Source: Thereva unica
Lineage: Eukaryota > Arthropoda > Insecta > Diptera > Therevidae
NCBI GenBank assembly: GCA_949987705.1
Contig: OX465284.1
Coordinates: 106,003,163 to 106,067,162 of the forward strand
DNA length: 64,000 nucleotides
Direction of reading: 5' to 3'
Shown here: piece by piece, positions 24,327 to 36,660 of the stretch
Layout: each line of letters starts with the position of its first letter
How positions within the stretch are numbered: position 1 is the first letter of the stretch
Position numbers and translations under genes: made by a program
Notes under the pieces: model-generated
Database searches by the model: none
Told to the model about the DNA's origin: nothing
The model's input: the letters and a program-made list of their open reading frames with translations, nothing else

Positions 24327-26035
24327 GTTGCATGTTCTGCCTCTTTAAATACCCGAAGTTTGCGGAGCACAAGCCTGTGCTGGAAGCATTCGTCGAAGTG
24401 CAGCCTGGACTAAAGGATAAGGTCGGAGACTGTATGGAGAAAGATGGAACTGACGCTGAAGATCATTTAGTGGAGCTTCTGTAACGTGTCGGGTTAGTCT
24501 TTAGAGAACTCCAGGGTGATAAGGAGGCTCTGTCAGGATGGACCTTACCTTCCTCCCATACTCATTGGACTTTTGGATACCAATTAATCAGAAGAGGGAG
24601 GACAAGAGAAGACAAGAGGGCCGAAGGAAGTGAAATTGGAGAGCTTCGCGGAGCACACCCGAGACCCGTTTTTGGGCCCTTCTTCATTACAGACCAATGG
24701 TAGGACAACGGCCTGGAACCCGGGTAGCCAAGAATCACACCTAGACAACCACCGCTCTACCTAAAGTTTCTAGACCCGCCAAAAATTAGCAGCACCAACT
24801 CCCATATAATCTTGGGGGAATACTCCTATCATCCAGCGGAGAAGGAACCCCAGAAGGAGAAACGAAAATTAAAAAAGGATGGTATCGAGTAATTCTCCTA
24901 TTGGGACAACAAGCACATCCAGACCTCCGCCGTTTTGCTCACAAGTTCTGGACTCATTAATCCAGGGAGCATACCCGATCCCGCTTTTGTGAGCTCCTTC
25001 CGAACAGATTGAAAGAAAGACTGCGATCGTGAACCTGTGTAGGCGACAAGCAACTAGGCAAGCTGCTAAACTTGTTCCAGCAATCTTGCCCACAAATGAC
25101 GTATAAGGATGTAGTACAATAGGCCAAGCGAATGGTACTTTTGGACCCAAAATCTCAAAACAAAAATATCGAGTGGAGGGAAAGGAGAAGAAATCAGGTT
25201 AGTTTGCGGGTTAGCCCTGGATAAACGCTCTTGTGGTAATCCGCTTGATAAACGGTGCTCATGTCTAGATTTGTCGATTTACAAATGGGTCAACTCTCCG
25301 CTGTACTGTTGGATAAACTCTCCTATAAATATGTCCAGTCATGAAGCAAAAGGAATCAACGCTTCCACTGTATGATTTCAACTTCCCTCAACAGGCAAAC
25401 ATCGAGCTTTCATATCTGTGCCGAGCTGAGCAAAGTTTTGTTGTGCCACCTATGCCAGATCCGAAGGGCGGATGACTCTACCTCCAAGCTGTTTCTCAAG
25501 AAGGACGAATGTGAATATCAGGGAGGAGGAAGGTCTCGTTGTTCAGCGTAATCAAATCTTTGTGTCTGACGTGTTACTTCGTTACTAAGGTGTACTTGTA
25601 CTCGTCAGAAATACATCAGAAAAAAGAATGGCATTACAGAATTTCATTTGATTGCTCTCTCTTAAGCGAGCTTTTTAGGTTTGACTACAGTTCGGTGTCT
25701 AACTGAAGTTAGTTTATTCCCAAGATCAATATCTTAGATAAATGAGAGCTGCGGAATATTTTTAAGATCAGTTCATCAATTATAAGTGGGGAATCCTTAA
25801 GTAGATTGCTGAATTTGGTCAGGGTCTGGTTTTCAAATCTAAGATAGGGAACTTGCTTATGGTACAATATGCCCGTGAAAGAAAGAAGCTTTTATTACTC
25901 CCCTCGGCCTTCGACGTTATTTCCCTTGAAAAGCAAGTCCAAAGAACATATCTTTAGGCGGACTATTAAATTTTTCAAGCGGCCTTGCTTTCAAATTTGA
26001 GATAGTGAGTAAGTAGAGCAAAAATCTCTCTGCAG
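24327..26035. other. Intron 1: nothing firmly recognised
   Basis: Some protein-like stretches (24350-24480) may continue the LINE relic, but no motif can be named. Confidence 0.35.
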
Positions 26036-26038
26036 AAC

Positions 26039-26284
26039 AGGTTTTATGACATTAATTCCAAAAATCTTCGATGAAAGCTCTATTTTCTTTGCTTTCACTC
26101 CTAGGAACCAAAAGCTCCATTAAAAAAAGAAGCTTTTGCGACGTCAATGAAAAAAGCTTCCATAAAAGCTTTATTGTTCATTGCTTGGACACGTTGGACT
26201 CAAAAGCTCAACGAACAAATTAAGCTTTTGTGACATCAATGTATAAAAGCTTCGATGTAAGCTTTGATTGTTCATTGCATGTGA
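26039..26284 (+). repeat. Tandem repeat, about 95-bp units, AAGCTT-rich
   Basis: Two full units and one decayed unit share AAAAGCTC, AAGCTTTTG, GACATCAATG and GCTTTGATTGTTCATTGC. Each unit carries several AAGCTT palindromes. Confidence 0.65.
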
Positions 26285-27590
26285 ATTATCGGGATCGTGA
26301 TTAATTTATTTTTGTTCAAATTTAATTTTGTAATTAATTTTTGTAATTTTTTGAATTAGTTTTTGAATGTTAATGAAATTTAATATATTTTGGATAGGAT
26401 AATATTTTTATAAGCTGGGGTAATAATTTTTTTTTAAACAGCCAAAAAGACACCTATCTTTTTTGTTAATAAAATATATTAAAGAAATAAATCCTAAAAC
26501 GAAAAAAAAACCCGTAGATATTATGTTTGCTTTATTAAAAACAATCTATTTTAGATGAAAATCAGTAAATTTAATATATAAATTCAGATAAAACAAAACA
26601 AAACGAAAACAAAAATTCAAATCCAAAGAATTTACTTTTACTTACACCACTGTTTATTTCTCTCTTTTATATTTATTTAAATTGCTTGAGGGTTGTTTTA
26701 TATTTTTTTGTTATTTGTTTGTTTGTATTATTCCAAGGAGTCAAAAAAAAAAATCTTTATGTCTACGGAATGTGCTTATGGATGGTGCGGTGCTCATTGA
26801 AAAGTTCAAGGACATCTCACATACATACAATTCCATGAGAGAGAAATATGAACACAAAAAGATATTCGTATAAAAAGCCATATTAACATAAACAAGAAAA
26901 TCCAATTTCATTCCCGATAAGTAAAGATAAAATGTATATCTCCCAGGCATGACTCATGTTATACCACATAAAAAAAAATACTGTAGAGATCAAAACAAAA
27001 AAAAAATATATATAAAAAAAAGGAACTTCAATGATGTTCAATTTACATTTGGGTTTTTGTGTGTGGAGGGGGAGGGGAGATGTGTGTATATGAAAGCTGT
27101 TTTTTTTATTTATTTTTGTTTTTTGTAGTGGGAGGGATAGGGTGGATGCCAAAAAAATATTTTCGTTTTATTTTTCGACCAAGGGTAGAGGAAAATGGCT
27201 AACCTATAAAACGGTTAAATATATAGACAGAGTCCCAAAAAAAGTAAAAAATAAATAAAATTCAACCCAACTTTTTTTTTTGTAGAAATTGATTTTTCAT
27301 CTTTGGAGATGATAGGAGATATTATTAATTTTACATACAAAGGTAAGTTTTAATAAAATTAAATCATCATCCCTATCCTTTATCCCTTGTCCCTCGGCTT
27401 GGGGATCATATACAAACAAGGGTGTATCATGTACCCCGAATCCTTTTTTTAATATGACAGTTTATCAATTTTCTGTAGTTAAAACCTTTTATGATACTAT
27501 TTTCAAAAGGAAATGTTTTACACAGCCATGACATAAGGGGTCGCCTATAGATTACGTAAGGCAATTTTTCGAAAGAGAAGAGGGGCCACG
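26285..27590. other. Intron 1: AT-rich, nothing recognised
   Basis: Very AT-rich sequence with long A and T runs. No gene, RNA or TE end was seen. Confidence 0.5.
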
Positions 27591-27599
27591 AGTATACTG

Positions 27600-28500
27600 G
27601 ACGTAAGAACAATGAGAGGAGCGTGCTGTGCCTCAGACTATATAGTGCTCAAGTTGAAATTCAGAACCCGGATAGCAACCAAAACGCATAGAGGGCAAAC
27701 TCAGCCAGAATACGATATAGATAAGCTAAAACTGGACGAAATAAGAGATGCCTATCAGCATGCTGTCGTACAAAACTTGAGAGAGGCAGAAGAACAGCCC
27801 AACATTAACGACAAATGGGAGCAAATCAAAAGCAGCATAAAGGGGGCAGCAGAAGAAGTACCCAGCTGGGCCCCCAGACCGACTAGAATTGATTGGTTTG
27901 ACCAAGACTGTAGAGCCCCATTTGAAGAAAGAAACCAGAGCCATCGAGAGTACATCGCAAGGCTAACAAGAGCAAGGATGGAAGTCGTCAAGCAAAAAGG
28001 AAAAATCGCCGACAAGCAAGAAGAGTTTTAAGTACGATAAGGACTTAGACAAAGAGATGGATTGACCTCCATGACAGGTTGATCCCAGAATGGGTGAGTC
28101 AGTTCAGAGAACTGCATAAATAGCTGCCCAGTCGTTACAATTACTAGGCCATGCGGATGACGTGAACATCGTGGGAAGGTCCTTGGTCCTTGGCATAATA
28201 GATCCAACCAGAGAGGATGGAATATGGCGAAGAATTTTTGACGACCCACAGCTCTCAACTTTAATATAAAATTAACAGACTAGTCGGCCACGTAATCACG
28301 ATAAGACGGTAACCGTATTCCAAAACGACAGAAATTTCGGGAAATAGCCCAGTAGGTAGATCCAGGAGGAGATAGATAGACTCTATTACGGCTGACGCAG
28401 AGGCAATGCTCAACATCCGGAACTGGAGACGTGCTGCAAGAGACCGTCAAACTTGGAGAGATGCCCTAAAGGAGGCCAAGACTCGATTTGGGCTGTTGTG
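27600..28500 (+). pseudogene. Non-LTR retrotransposon relic with internal deletion
   Basis: An open frame at 27612-28031 reads RGACCASDYIVLKLKFRTRI and later DKWEQIKSSIKGAAEEV and WFDQDCRAPFEERN. This is the endonuclease end and the linker to the reverse transcriptase. The RT is almost gone, leaving LLGHADDVNIVGRS (catalytic YADD-type motif) near 28145-28185. The C terminus ITADAEAMLNIRNWRRAARD, then TWRDALKEAKTRFGL, is at 28380-28490. So ends of the ORF are joined across a large deletion, with stops. The clade could be RTE or CR1-like; I cannot decide. Confidence 0.8.
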
Positions 28501-28971
28501 CCTTTGGATGGATGGATAATTCGAACTCCTACTTGCCCCCCCTCTATTCCAATCGCCTTTTCCGCTTGTAGTGGACACACAACTACCAAAGCAAAAGCAC
28601 TTATACCCAACAAGAATTTCATTACGTTAAAATTCGGCAGGGCCCTTCCTGTTCTATATTCTAATGGCCTTTCCGCGGGCCAGTGTTACTTGGCTCGTAC
28701 GTCGCAGCATTCGTCGAGTCGCGCGTTTGGCTGGCCGGTGGCGGGTAAATAATCAAGGGGCTGCTATGCTATGATTTAGCCTTATCTTAAGGCCCCCTTT
28801 CACATACAAGTAGACGGCAGGCCGTGACCTGAAGGTTTTCGCCTTGAAGTCAAGTATCACCACACATCTCCCCGGACGTCAACTGAATGGAGCCTGCAGT
28901 CCAAGAAAACTGACAAAAATCTATATGTGTGTGTGGGCATCTGTTGTCAGTCTGTGCCTGAAGATCTGGGG

Positions 28972-29074
28972 TGGTGGCATGTAAGTTGTTTCAATCGACT
29001 TCTATACAAAAAATTTTGTAACACTTTGAATTTTTGTCTAAAGAGATCGACTGAAACAACTTACGTGCTACCCC
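28972..29074. repeat. Hairpin (about 45-bp arms)
   Basis: GGCATGTAAGTTGTTTCAAT at about 28975 pairs with ACTGAAACAACTTACGTGCT at about 29050, with few mismatches and a loop rich in T/A. It lies just upstream of family B copy 2 and may be part of the same element. Confidence 0.7.
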
Positions 29075-29224
29075 CCCAGAACTTCTATTCAGTCTCTAGC
29101 CGTGAATTTACAGCACGAATTCAGGCCTATTTACTCGAAACTGAAAGCAAGGCGCGAAAACCATCCACACTCGCGTGTGCGCTTGTTCATGTGTGTTCAT
29201 GGCGTGAGTCTGGAGCCGCCTTAA

Positions 29225-29352
29225 GGCACAAACAGATTGGCGCAGAGGCGGTGACGGCGGCCGCCTGCGAGAAAAATTTCCAGTCCAGTGTCAGTAAATA
29301 TGGTAGTCCGTGTATTTTAAAGGCTTTTCTAGTCACCAATCTGTTTGTGCCT
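29225..29352. mobile_element. 128-bp MITE flanked by TTAA
   Basis: The ends GGCACAAACAGATTGG and CCAATCTGTTTGTGCC are perfect 16-bp inverted repeats (right copy followed by one extra T). TTAA is at 29221-29224 and 29353-29356. TTAA target sites are typical of piggyBac-type elements. The centre is GC-rich (GACGGCGGCCGCC), which is unusual here. Confidence 0.65.
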
Positions 29353-29399
29353 TTAAAGTTTTCGTTGAGGCCAAGAACAGTTTTGCGCTTGAATTAACG

Positions 29400-29760
29400 A
29401 CCTGCTATGCAAAACTGTCGTATTCGTCTGTGTGTCTGTAGGGAATCATGACGTCACCTGCATGCCACGATCTGTCCGTCGCATACTTGAAGTTCTCATC
29501 TGTCAGTCAGACTGAGTTTTGTGTGGCCTTAATGGGGCCGTGCCTGCCGACCTGGCCTGCCTGTAAGTGAATGGGGGTTTGTACAGAAGAAACTTGTTTT
29601 ACTTAACTAAATCCAGTTTTCTAGAAATATTACACTGTTTCTTGAGGAAAAAAGTACGTGATATTTTCCAAGACCCCCCTCCCCCTCTTCGTCATGTGAG
29701 ATTGGGTGAGATTCGGCCAGACCCCTTTCCCCCTAAACACTTCACGTAATTAATGGACGA
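29400..29760 (+). repeat. Interspersed repeat family B, copy 2
   Basis: It shares GGGGCCGTGCCTGCCGACCT, GTTTCTTGAGGAAAAAA, TACGTGATATTTT and a C-rich GTGAGATTCGGCC end with the complement of 6290-6670. It ends near TTCACGTAATTAATGGACGA, possibly an element end. Confidence 0.65.
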
Positions 29761-31664
29761 CCGCTAATCCTACTAACAAAAAACGAAGAATGCAATACTA
29801 TGGTTATGGTCCTCCAGTACCATCTCCATAAACCTACATACATGAGGCCTTTATTGCTGCTCACTTTCCTTAGGGCTGTTATTTGTAAATTTTCTAATAT
29901 TTTCCTAGATTTAACCAAAAAGATTATCTAGTGGATTACATTCTGAATCTGAAATTAATCCCAGTTCTGCACGTTCTTTGCCGAGCACTGTAATGCTAAT
30001 GGTAATGAAGTACATATATACATATATATAACTAAGAAAGAAGCAGCAGAAAAAAAATATAGAAGACCAAATATCAAGGCAAAGATCTCATTTTATTCAT
30101 AAAACAGATAAAATGAGATAACCCAGATAATCTCATTGTGTGCAGCCATCCAAATGGAATCTCCGGGAATAAATCCTCCTTCAAAGACGACGACACGACA
30201 AACGAAAGTATTCAAGGATTCCAGGCCATCAGCTTGTTCAAAGCTTCTAGCAATAATCCTGCCTTCTTTTCGTGAAAAAAGAAGAAGGAAGCCGGGCCGA
30301 GGCACACACATTCAAAGAAGGAAGAAAAAAACAAAAAAAATATATCTATATGTATACATATATATACTAAGAAGACGGGAATATGCTACCATAGAGAATA
30401 GTACCAGCCTTAATCCAATTCTAGTGTTCAATGGCCGGAATTGCAATTTCTTCTTCTTCTTTTTTTCCCTTTTAATATCCGACATTCTAGCAAACGACAG
30501 GATTTCTCTTTCGATTTCCGGCCACCAACAAATATTTCGTTTTTATTCGTCCTTGTTGTCTTATACGTATATTTACTGCATTAGTATCAGCATCTCTCCC
30601 CCTACAAAAAAAAAAAAAAAAAACAATATCGCAAATCCTATCCGCCACCAAAAGCTATCAACCCGACAGTTCCTTCTATGCTCTTCGCTTATGCAAATAT
30701 CCTGTTGAGGTATTATCGTTTCGGATATCAATAACCGGATACCGAATGTTCTATTGATGTTATGGCGACGAATAACTTGTAAAAGTCCTTGGAAAATATC
30801 CTTGTGTGTGTATACAATCATGAATATATCGAAAATGATCCAAAACATAAATCTATAACAGAAGTTTGATTGATTTTCAGATAAACAACAACATATAATA
30901 ATATTCTCACAATATTGAAACTATATCTTCACAAGCTATTATCCTTGAGTCTATATGTGTGTATATGTTTTCTTAATACATATTTTGTTTTCCTCAAATC
31001 TATAACAAATTTTCGTAGTAAATAACTATCGATAAAATATATGATATGATCGGGGAAAATTTTATCTTAACCCGCAAAATATGTTCACCATTACCATCAC
31101 CACCAACCTCCTTTATCCTTATTCCATATCCTTGATACTATTCATGTTAAACGCAACATAAGTCACATAAGAACTGCTCTTGAAGCGGTGCCAAAAGTTA
31201 GAATTGGGTTGTATATTTTTTGTTGTTGTTGTTGTTGTTATTGTTATTGTATATATGTCAACATCAACCGGAGAATATGTATATGGATGAAAGGTCCTTG
31301 TAAATATATGTACATATGAGAGAGAGAGAGATTGTTTGATGTTCCGGTTCTCTGTCATCGTTGCAGCATTATTATTAATAAAATTTTCTATTATTTTGTT
31401 TGTTGATAATAAATGTTGAATAAGGGTAAATATACATACATATATGAGAGTTCTTACTTTATGTTGTATAAAGTTAAATTTTGTGTGGATAGGATACGAG
31501 AGAGCGTAATGTGATCCTTGTTGGTATTATTAAAATTTTAAAATTGTTTGGATTTAACAAATGCCTAGCAAATTACATGAGATTTGCTTGAATGATTACG
31601 AACTTCTAAAGTGATGGAATTCATTTTTTTGGTGGCATCCAAGGGATTCATAAAACACATTTAA
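29761..31664. other. Intron 1: nothing recognised
   Basis: AT-rich sequence with CATATATA microsatellites, a poly-A run near 30606-30622, a (TTG)n run at 31221-31243 and a GA run near 31318. A 190-codon open frame at 30136-30708 is low-complexity and unsupported. Confidence 0.5.
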
Positions 31665-31740
31665 TCTATATAAGGGTGTTTCCACAAAAATCCGGCAACT
31701 CTGTGTCCGCGGCACTCCCCGCTTGATATAATTAATATTA

Positions 31741-32784
31741 TTAACTTCCCAGTATAGGAAGTTATTGTAATCGGCCCGAAAATCGAAATCGAAAATTTCA
31801 ACGTATTTTCGTCTTTCAGGAGCATTTTAAGCAAAAAATTGGGAGGAAGTATGTGTGTGTGTGTGTGTGTATGTGCGTACAGATGTGGTCATTTTTTCCT
31901 GCACGATATCGCGCGAACCAAAACTGATATCGGCTTCGTTGAGGTGTTGTTCGAAGCGTATTAACCGAAATATGATCTGAAAAGATTTTCATGAAAATCG
32001 GTCCAGCCGTTTTTTTGTTTGAGCGACGTAAGTGATTTTTGTACCTGCACGATATCGCCCGAACCACGAAAGATATTGACTTACTTGAGGTGCCGTTCGA
32101 AGCGTATTAGCGACAATATTATCTGAAAAGATTTTTATAATATTCGGTCCAGCGGTTTTTTGGTTTAAATGACTTAAGTGATTTTTGTACCTGCACGATA
32201 TCGCGCGAACTATAAAAGATATCGGCTTAGTTGACGTGCCGTTCGAAGAGTATTAACCAAAATATGATCTGAAAAGATTTTCATAAAATTCGGTCGAGCC
32301 GTTTTTTTGTTTAAGCGGCGTAAGTGATTTTTGTACCTGTACGATATGGCCCGAACCACAAAAGATGTTGACTTACTTGAGGTGCCGTTCGAAGCGTATT
32401 AGCGACAATATAATCTGAAAATATTTTTATAATATTCGGTCCAGCGGGTTTTTGGTTTAACTGACTTAAGTGATTTTTGTACCTGCACGATACCGCGCGA
32501 ACTAAAAACTATATCGACTTCATTGAGGTGCCGAAAAACATTCATACATCAATTTTATATACATTTTCGTCATCCTAATCTTGTAAGTGCGCACATTAAG
32601 TTTGACATTTTTGCGAAAATATTGATAAACAATTGTGACAAATTCTCAGTATTATGCATATATTCTATATTGCCTATTGTTCATTTATTATTAAAATATC
32701 CAATCATAATATTCAACATCCATCATACTGGGAAGTTGATCGTGTGGACCGAAAGGGTCGAACCCACATCCCAACTAGTTTTAT
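31741..32784. mobile_element. 146-bp-unit element, copy 1 (about 1,044 bp)
   Basis: It starts TTAACTTCCCAGTATAGG and has an inverted match ATACTGGGAAGTT near the right end. Both copies then share a further 45 bp ending ACATCCCAACTAGTTTT. After a (GT)n run it carries four full units of exactly 146 bp, starting at 31900, 32046, 32192 and 32338, plus a partial unit from 32484. Units alternate between two types (CGCGCGAAC and CGCCCGAAC variants). Confidence 0.85.
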
Positions 32785-32890
32785 TTTAAGATTGTTAAGT
32801 AACAAATCAAACTATTTTGTATTTATTCCTCAAATTTTGTTTAAAATAATAATACATTATACTCTTGAAATCATATTTAATGACCCCAAA

Positions 32891-33530
32891 CGTCAGTCCC
32901 TAGCCATGTCCGTGCACTGAAATTTTGCGTTTGGGCATCCATATTTCGGAAAAAATTTAAACTATACTTTAATTTTCTTTACAATTTTTCAATATTAAAC
33001 TATTTACAACTAATTTCATCATTTTTTGCATTTTAAAAAAACAATAAATGTGTTTTCTAAGGTCGGAATTAGTGTCCTCAATTTTAATCGTCAGTCCCTA
33101 GCCATTAACGGATTTTAGAATTTCGCGGTATTATATGGGTGTAGAGGGAATGTAATTCAGTTGATTTTAAAGAAAGAGATGAAATTATCTACAGACTGCA
33201 CTCCTTTGGCAGCTGCCGTTTTGTAAATAAGTGTAGAGGCGAGATTTTCTGTGCCAAGTAGTGTTGATCCAGTCACTTCGTCAGTCCCTAGCCAAGTAAT
33301 TTTATAGTTTAATAATAGGAAATTGACATTAATTAATTAATATTTACAAGTGGTTTATCGGCCTTGTTCGGTAGATAGTGTTAGATATCGTAATATAGTG
33401 GTCGAGCAGTATTTTTAACTTCCCAGTATAGGAAGTTATTGTAATCGGTCCGAAAATCGAAATCGAAAATTTCAACGTATTTTCATCTTTCAAGGTCCCA
33501 GGAGCATAAGCAAAAAATTGGGAGGAAGTA

Positions 33531-33562
<32 letters not shown>

Positions 33563-34264
33563 TACGGATGTGGTCATTTTTTCCTGCACGATATCGCGCG
33601 AACCAAAACTGATATCGAGTTCGTTGAGGTGTCGTTCGAAGCGTATTAACCGAAATATGATCTGAAAAGATTTTCATGAAATTCGGTCCAGCCGTTTTTT
33701 TGTTTAAGCGACGTAAGTGATTTTTGTACCTGCATGATATCGCCCGAACCACGAAAGATATTGACTTACTTGAGGTGCCGTTCGAAGCGCATTAGCGACA
33801 ATAAAATCTGAAAAGATTTTTATAATATTCGGTCCAGCGGTTTTTGGTTTAAATGACTTAAGTGATTTTTGTACCTGCACGATACCGCGCGAACTAAAAA
33901 CTATATCGACTTCATTGAGGTGCCGAAAAACATTCATACATCAATTTTATATACATTTTCGTCATCCTAATCTTGTAAGTGCGCACATTTAGTTTGACAT
34001 TTTAGCGAAAATATTGATAAACAATTGTGACAAATTCTCAGTATTATAGATATATTCTATATTGCCTATTGTTCATTTATTATTAAAATATCCAATCATA
34101 TATTCAACATCCATCATACTGGGAAGTTGATCGTGTGGACCGAAAGGGTCGAACCTACATCCCAACTAGTTTTTAAAGTTTTACTCAGAATCGTCAGTCC
34201 CTAGACCGTCAGTCCCTAGCTGTTAATGCTGCTAGGGACTGACGAGAGTGGTCAGGGGCTGACG
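32891..34264. repeat. CGTCAGTCCCTAG motif array
   Basis: Exact forward copies start at 32891, 33089, 33279, 34192 and 34207. The inverse copy GCTAGGGACTGACG lies at 34231-34244, and a decayed inverse copy at 34252-34264. The first three are spaced 198 and 190 bp with unrelated sequence between them. 34207-34220 and 34231-34244 form a perfect 14-bp stem with a 10-base loop. Confidence 0.85.
33415..34174. mobile_element. 146-bp-unit element, copy 2 (about 760 bp)
   Basis: Same ends as 31741-32784 in the same orientation. It has two full units (starts 33585 and 33731) and a partial from 33876. The length difference from copy 1 is close to one two-unit dimer (292 bp). Confidence 0.85.
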
Positions 34265-35779
34265 TTCACTTATAATTATACAGGGTGTATCAGTGAAAAT
34301 GCCAAAACGCCTGGCTGCGGATTGGTCTTGGATATACGAACAAAAAATCGTATAGGTGGGGCGGGAGAATCATAACGGTTTAGCCGCTAGGGCCTTTTTG
34401 AAACTTTTTTGGTAGAAGTTTACATATTACTCTGTATTTTGGTAACCCTATTAGATATTTTCATGAATAAGGCAGCAATCTACGCAGAATACTCCCACCT
34501 ATCTAAAACTGTAAACGTTGAGGTTTCAACCCACCAACGTCCATTGTTAATCATAACAGTCAGTCCGTAGATGCCTAAATTCGCAAAACTCAAAATTTCT
34601 CATAAAATTCTACCTAAAGTGACTGGCCCCTTTAGGTATGACAAAACAAATTAATCACGTATTATATCCACTATTAGGAAATGCAATAGCATCTTAAATA
34701 TTATGAAGACAAATTACTTTCAAAAGTCGCCCTAATTTTATGGAAACACCCATAAATATAATTGGAGTGTCTGTCTGTGATTTCAAAATAATTGTGTTTT
34801 TTTAATTTTATATGGTTATTTACATGATTTTAAAACGAAATCACGCATTTTTAAAATTTTTGTCTGTCTGTATGTCTGTGTGTCTGTCTGTCTGTTTGTT
34901 CGGGCTAATCTCGGAAATGGCTAATCCGATTGGGATGGGACTTTCACTTTAAGATTCAGTATTTAGGCGAGCATGTTTTAGGCTATTTATATACACTATA
35001 TATTAGCTCCAACTATATGTATGTATGGATGTATGTATGTAGACAAATCTTGAAAATTGTTTTTGACCCACTTCCATATAACGGATCAGCTTCAAATTTT
35101 GCACCCATGTGCAGTTCAAGTGAAAATGCAATCTGACCATTTTATAAAAAATTCACGGTGGCCGTTTCAAGATGGCGGCAGAATTTCGCAATTGTGCTCG
35201 CTGACTGCCGACATGGGTATCAAATGAAAGGGAATGATAAGTATAATATAATTACCTATTTGGTGTCATTCCAAATTCAAAATGGGCCGGAACAAAATGG
35301 CGGCCAAAACAGATGGCGGATTTTTTTTTATTTACATCATGATCGGTATGGGTATCAAATGAAAGGATATGACAAGTAGAATACTATTAGCTGGGTGGCG
35401 TAATTCCAAATTCAAAATGGCAGGTAACACAAAATGGCGGCCTACATTTTTTTACAACGCTCTCGGTATGGCTACCAATATGATGAGTAGAGTACAGTAA
35501 GCTGGGTGACCTCATTTTAAACATCGGTCACCACAAAATAACCGAAGACATATAATAAATTAAAAGGTAGAAAACTAAAAATTTAGTTTAAAAAACTTAA
35601 AAATGTGCTTTTGCTTTTGTTTAAAAATGTTCTAAAAAGTAAAAACTTATGTTGAATGAAACCTTTTTTGCTAAAGCCAGTATATATGGGGCGCTAGCGA
35701 AAAGTTGCAGTAATCATAAAATAAGAATATATGTAGGTAAAGTCCCACGCTTTTTAACATTGCGAAAGGTAGGTTATTT

Positions 35780-36660
35780 GGCAAATATGAGATCAGGACA
35801 GTAGCAGAGATTTCGGAAACTTTACTCACATCAGGAAGAACAGCTCATTCTATGCTTAAGATACCGATCGAAGAAGATCATATGGAAAATCCTGCGTGAA
35901 AAAAATCTAAAGTTTTACAAAACTGCATGATAGCTGTCTGGGAATGCGATGAGTGTACTATGGCAAATAAAGTATCTATTAACAGAACACCGCGAGATTT
36001 AAGATGTAAAAAGATGGGGAGTAACTGTTTTATTGACATAGATTCCGGGCAAATGTTGCTGGGTGTCCGGACGAATATATAGGCCGATGATATTGATGCA
36101 TATCTGAAATGATCATTCATTTAGGGACATATTGGAAAACGTCATTTAAAGCAAAAGATGGGAACGCAATCGGAAAACTCAGAATTCAGTACTATTCGCC
36201 TCAACATAGGATAAACAATAGAAAATGTTCTGAGATTAATGAAAATGATGACAGTGAGCTGCTGGATGTTGTTTAAAAGTTCGTAATAGACGAGGAAATT
36301 TTGATGAGCGACATTTATGACGATTTCGAAAATATCAACTCAACTAAATCGACTCAACTCAGTAATGCCACAAACATTGTAATACTTACAAGTGAAACAT
36401 CTAACATCGTTTATAAACAAGCGTTACAGTGGATTGTTAATCAGTGCCGTGCGGGCGGTATGACCGGAAACGACGAAACACGAAAACGGAAGGCAGCAAC
36501 TGTCCTTTCTAGGATCAAATCAGTAGTATCGTCTTAAAATGTTGGCAATCTTCGTCTCAAGCCATGTTCGCCATGGGGCAAGTTCAGGGTGCCAATTATC
36601 TGAGAACGTCAAAATCTACGCGCTCAAGACATATTCTGAATAAAATTGGCTAGGCATCTG
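35780..36660 (+). pseudogene. Helitron (PIF1-type) helicase relic
   Basis: In broken frames: AEISETLLTSGRTAHSMLKI (SGRTAHS at about 35830), then WECDECTMANK (Walker B-like DEC at about 35939), ADDIDAYLK at about 36083, and near 36550 a decayed FSHGQLYVACSRV-type end. These follow the order of PIF1-like helicase motifs in autonomous Helitrons. The Walker A loop, the Rep domain and much of the middle are absent, and stops interrupt every frame. A 78-codon frame at 36301-36537 is a fragment of this. Confidence 0.7.

Larger units (their letters stand above)
31674..34751. mobile_element. 3.08-kb inverted-repeat element nested in the Helitron, 4-bp TSD
   Basis: The ends are GGGTGTTTCCACAAAAATCC and, on the complement, GGGTGTTTCCATAAAATTAG. 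ATAA flanks both sides (31670-31673 and 34752-34755). Removing the element plus one ATAA restores a continuous Helitron 5' end, which supports the boundaries independently. Two copies of another element account for about 1.8 kb. The remaining core of about 1.27 kb is AT-rich, has no ORF, and contains repeated CGTCAGTCCCTAG motifs. The superfamily is not recognised. Confidence 0.75.

Noticed and set aside
30136..30708. 190-codon plus-strand ORF
   Set aside because: Lys- and Ser-rich low-complexity translation of microsatellite and A/T runs, with no domain, splice context or codon signal.
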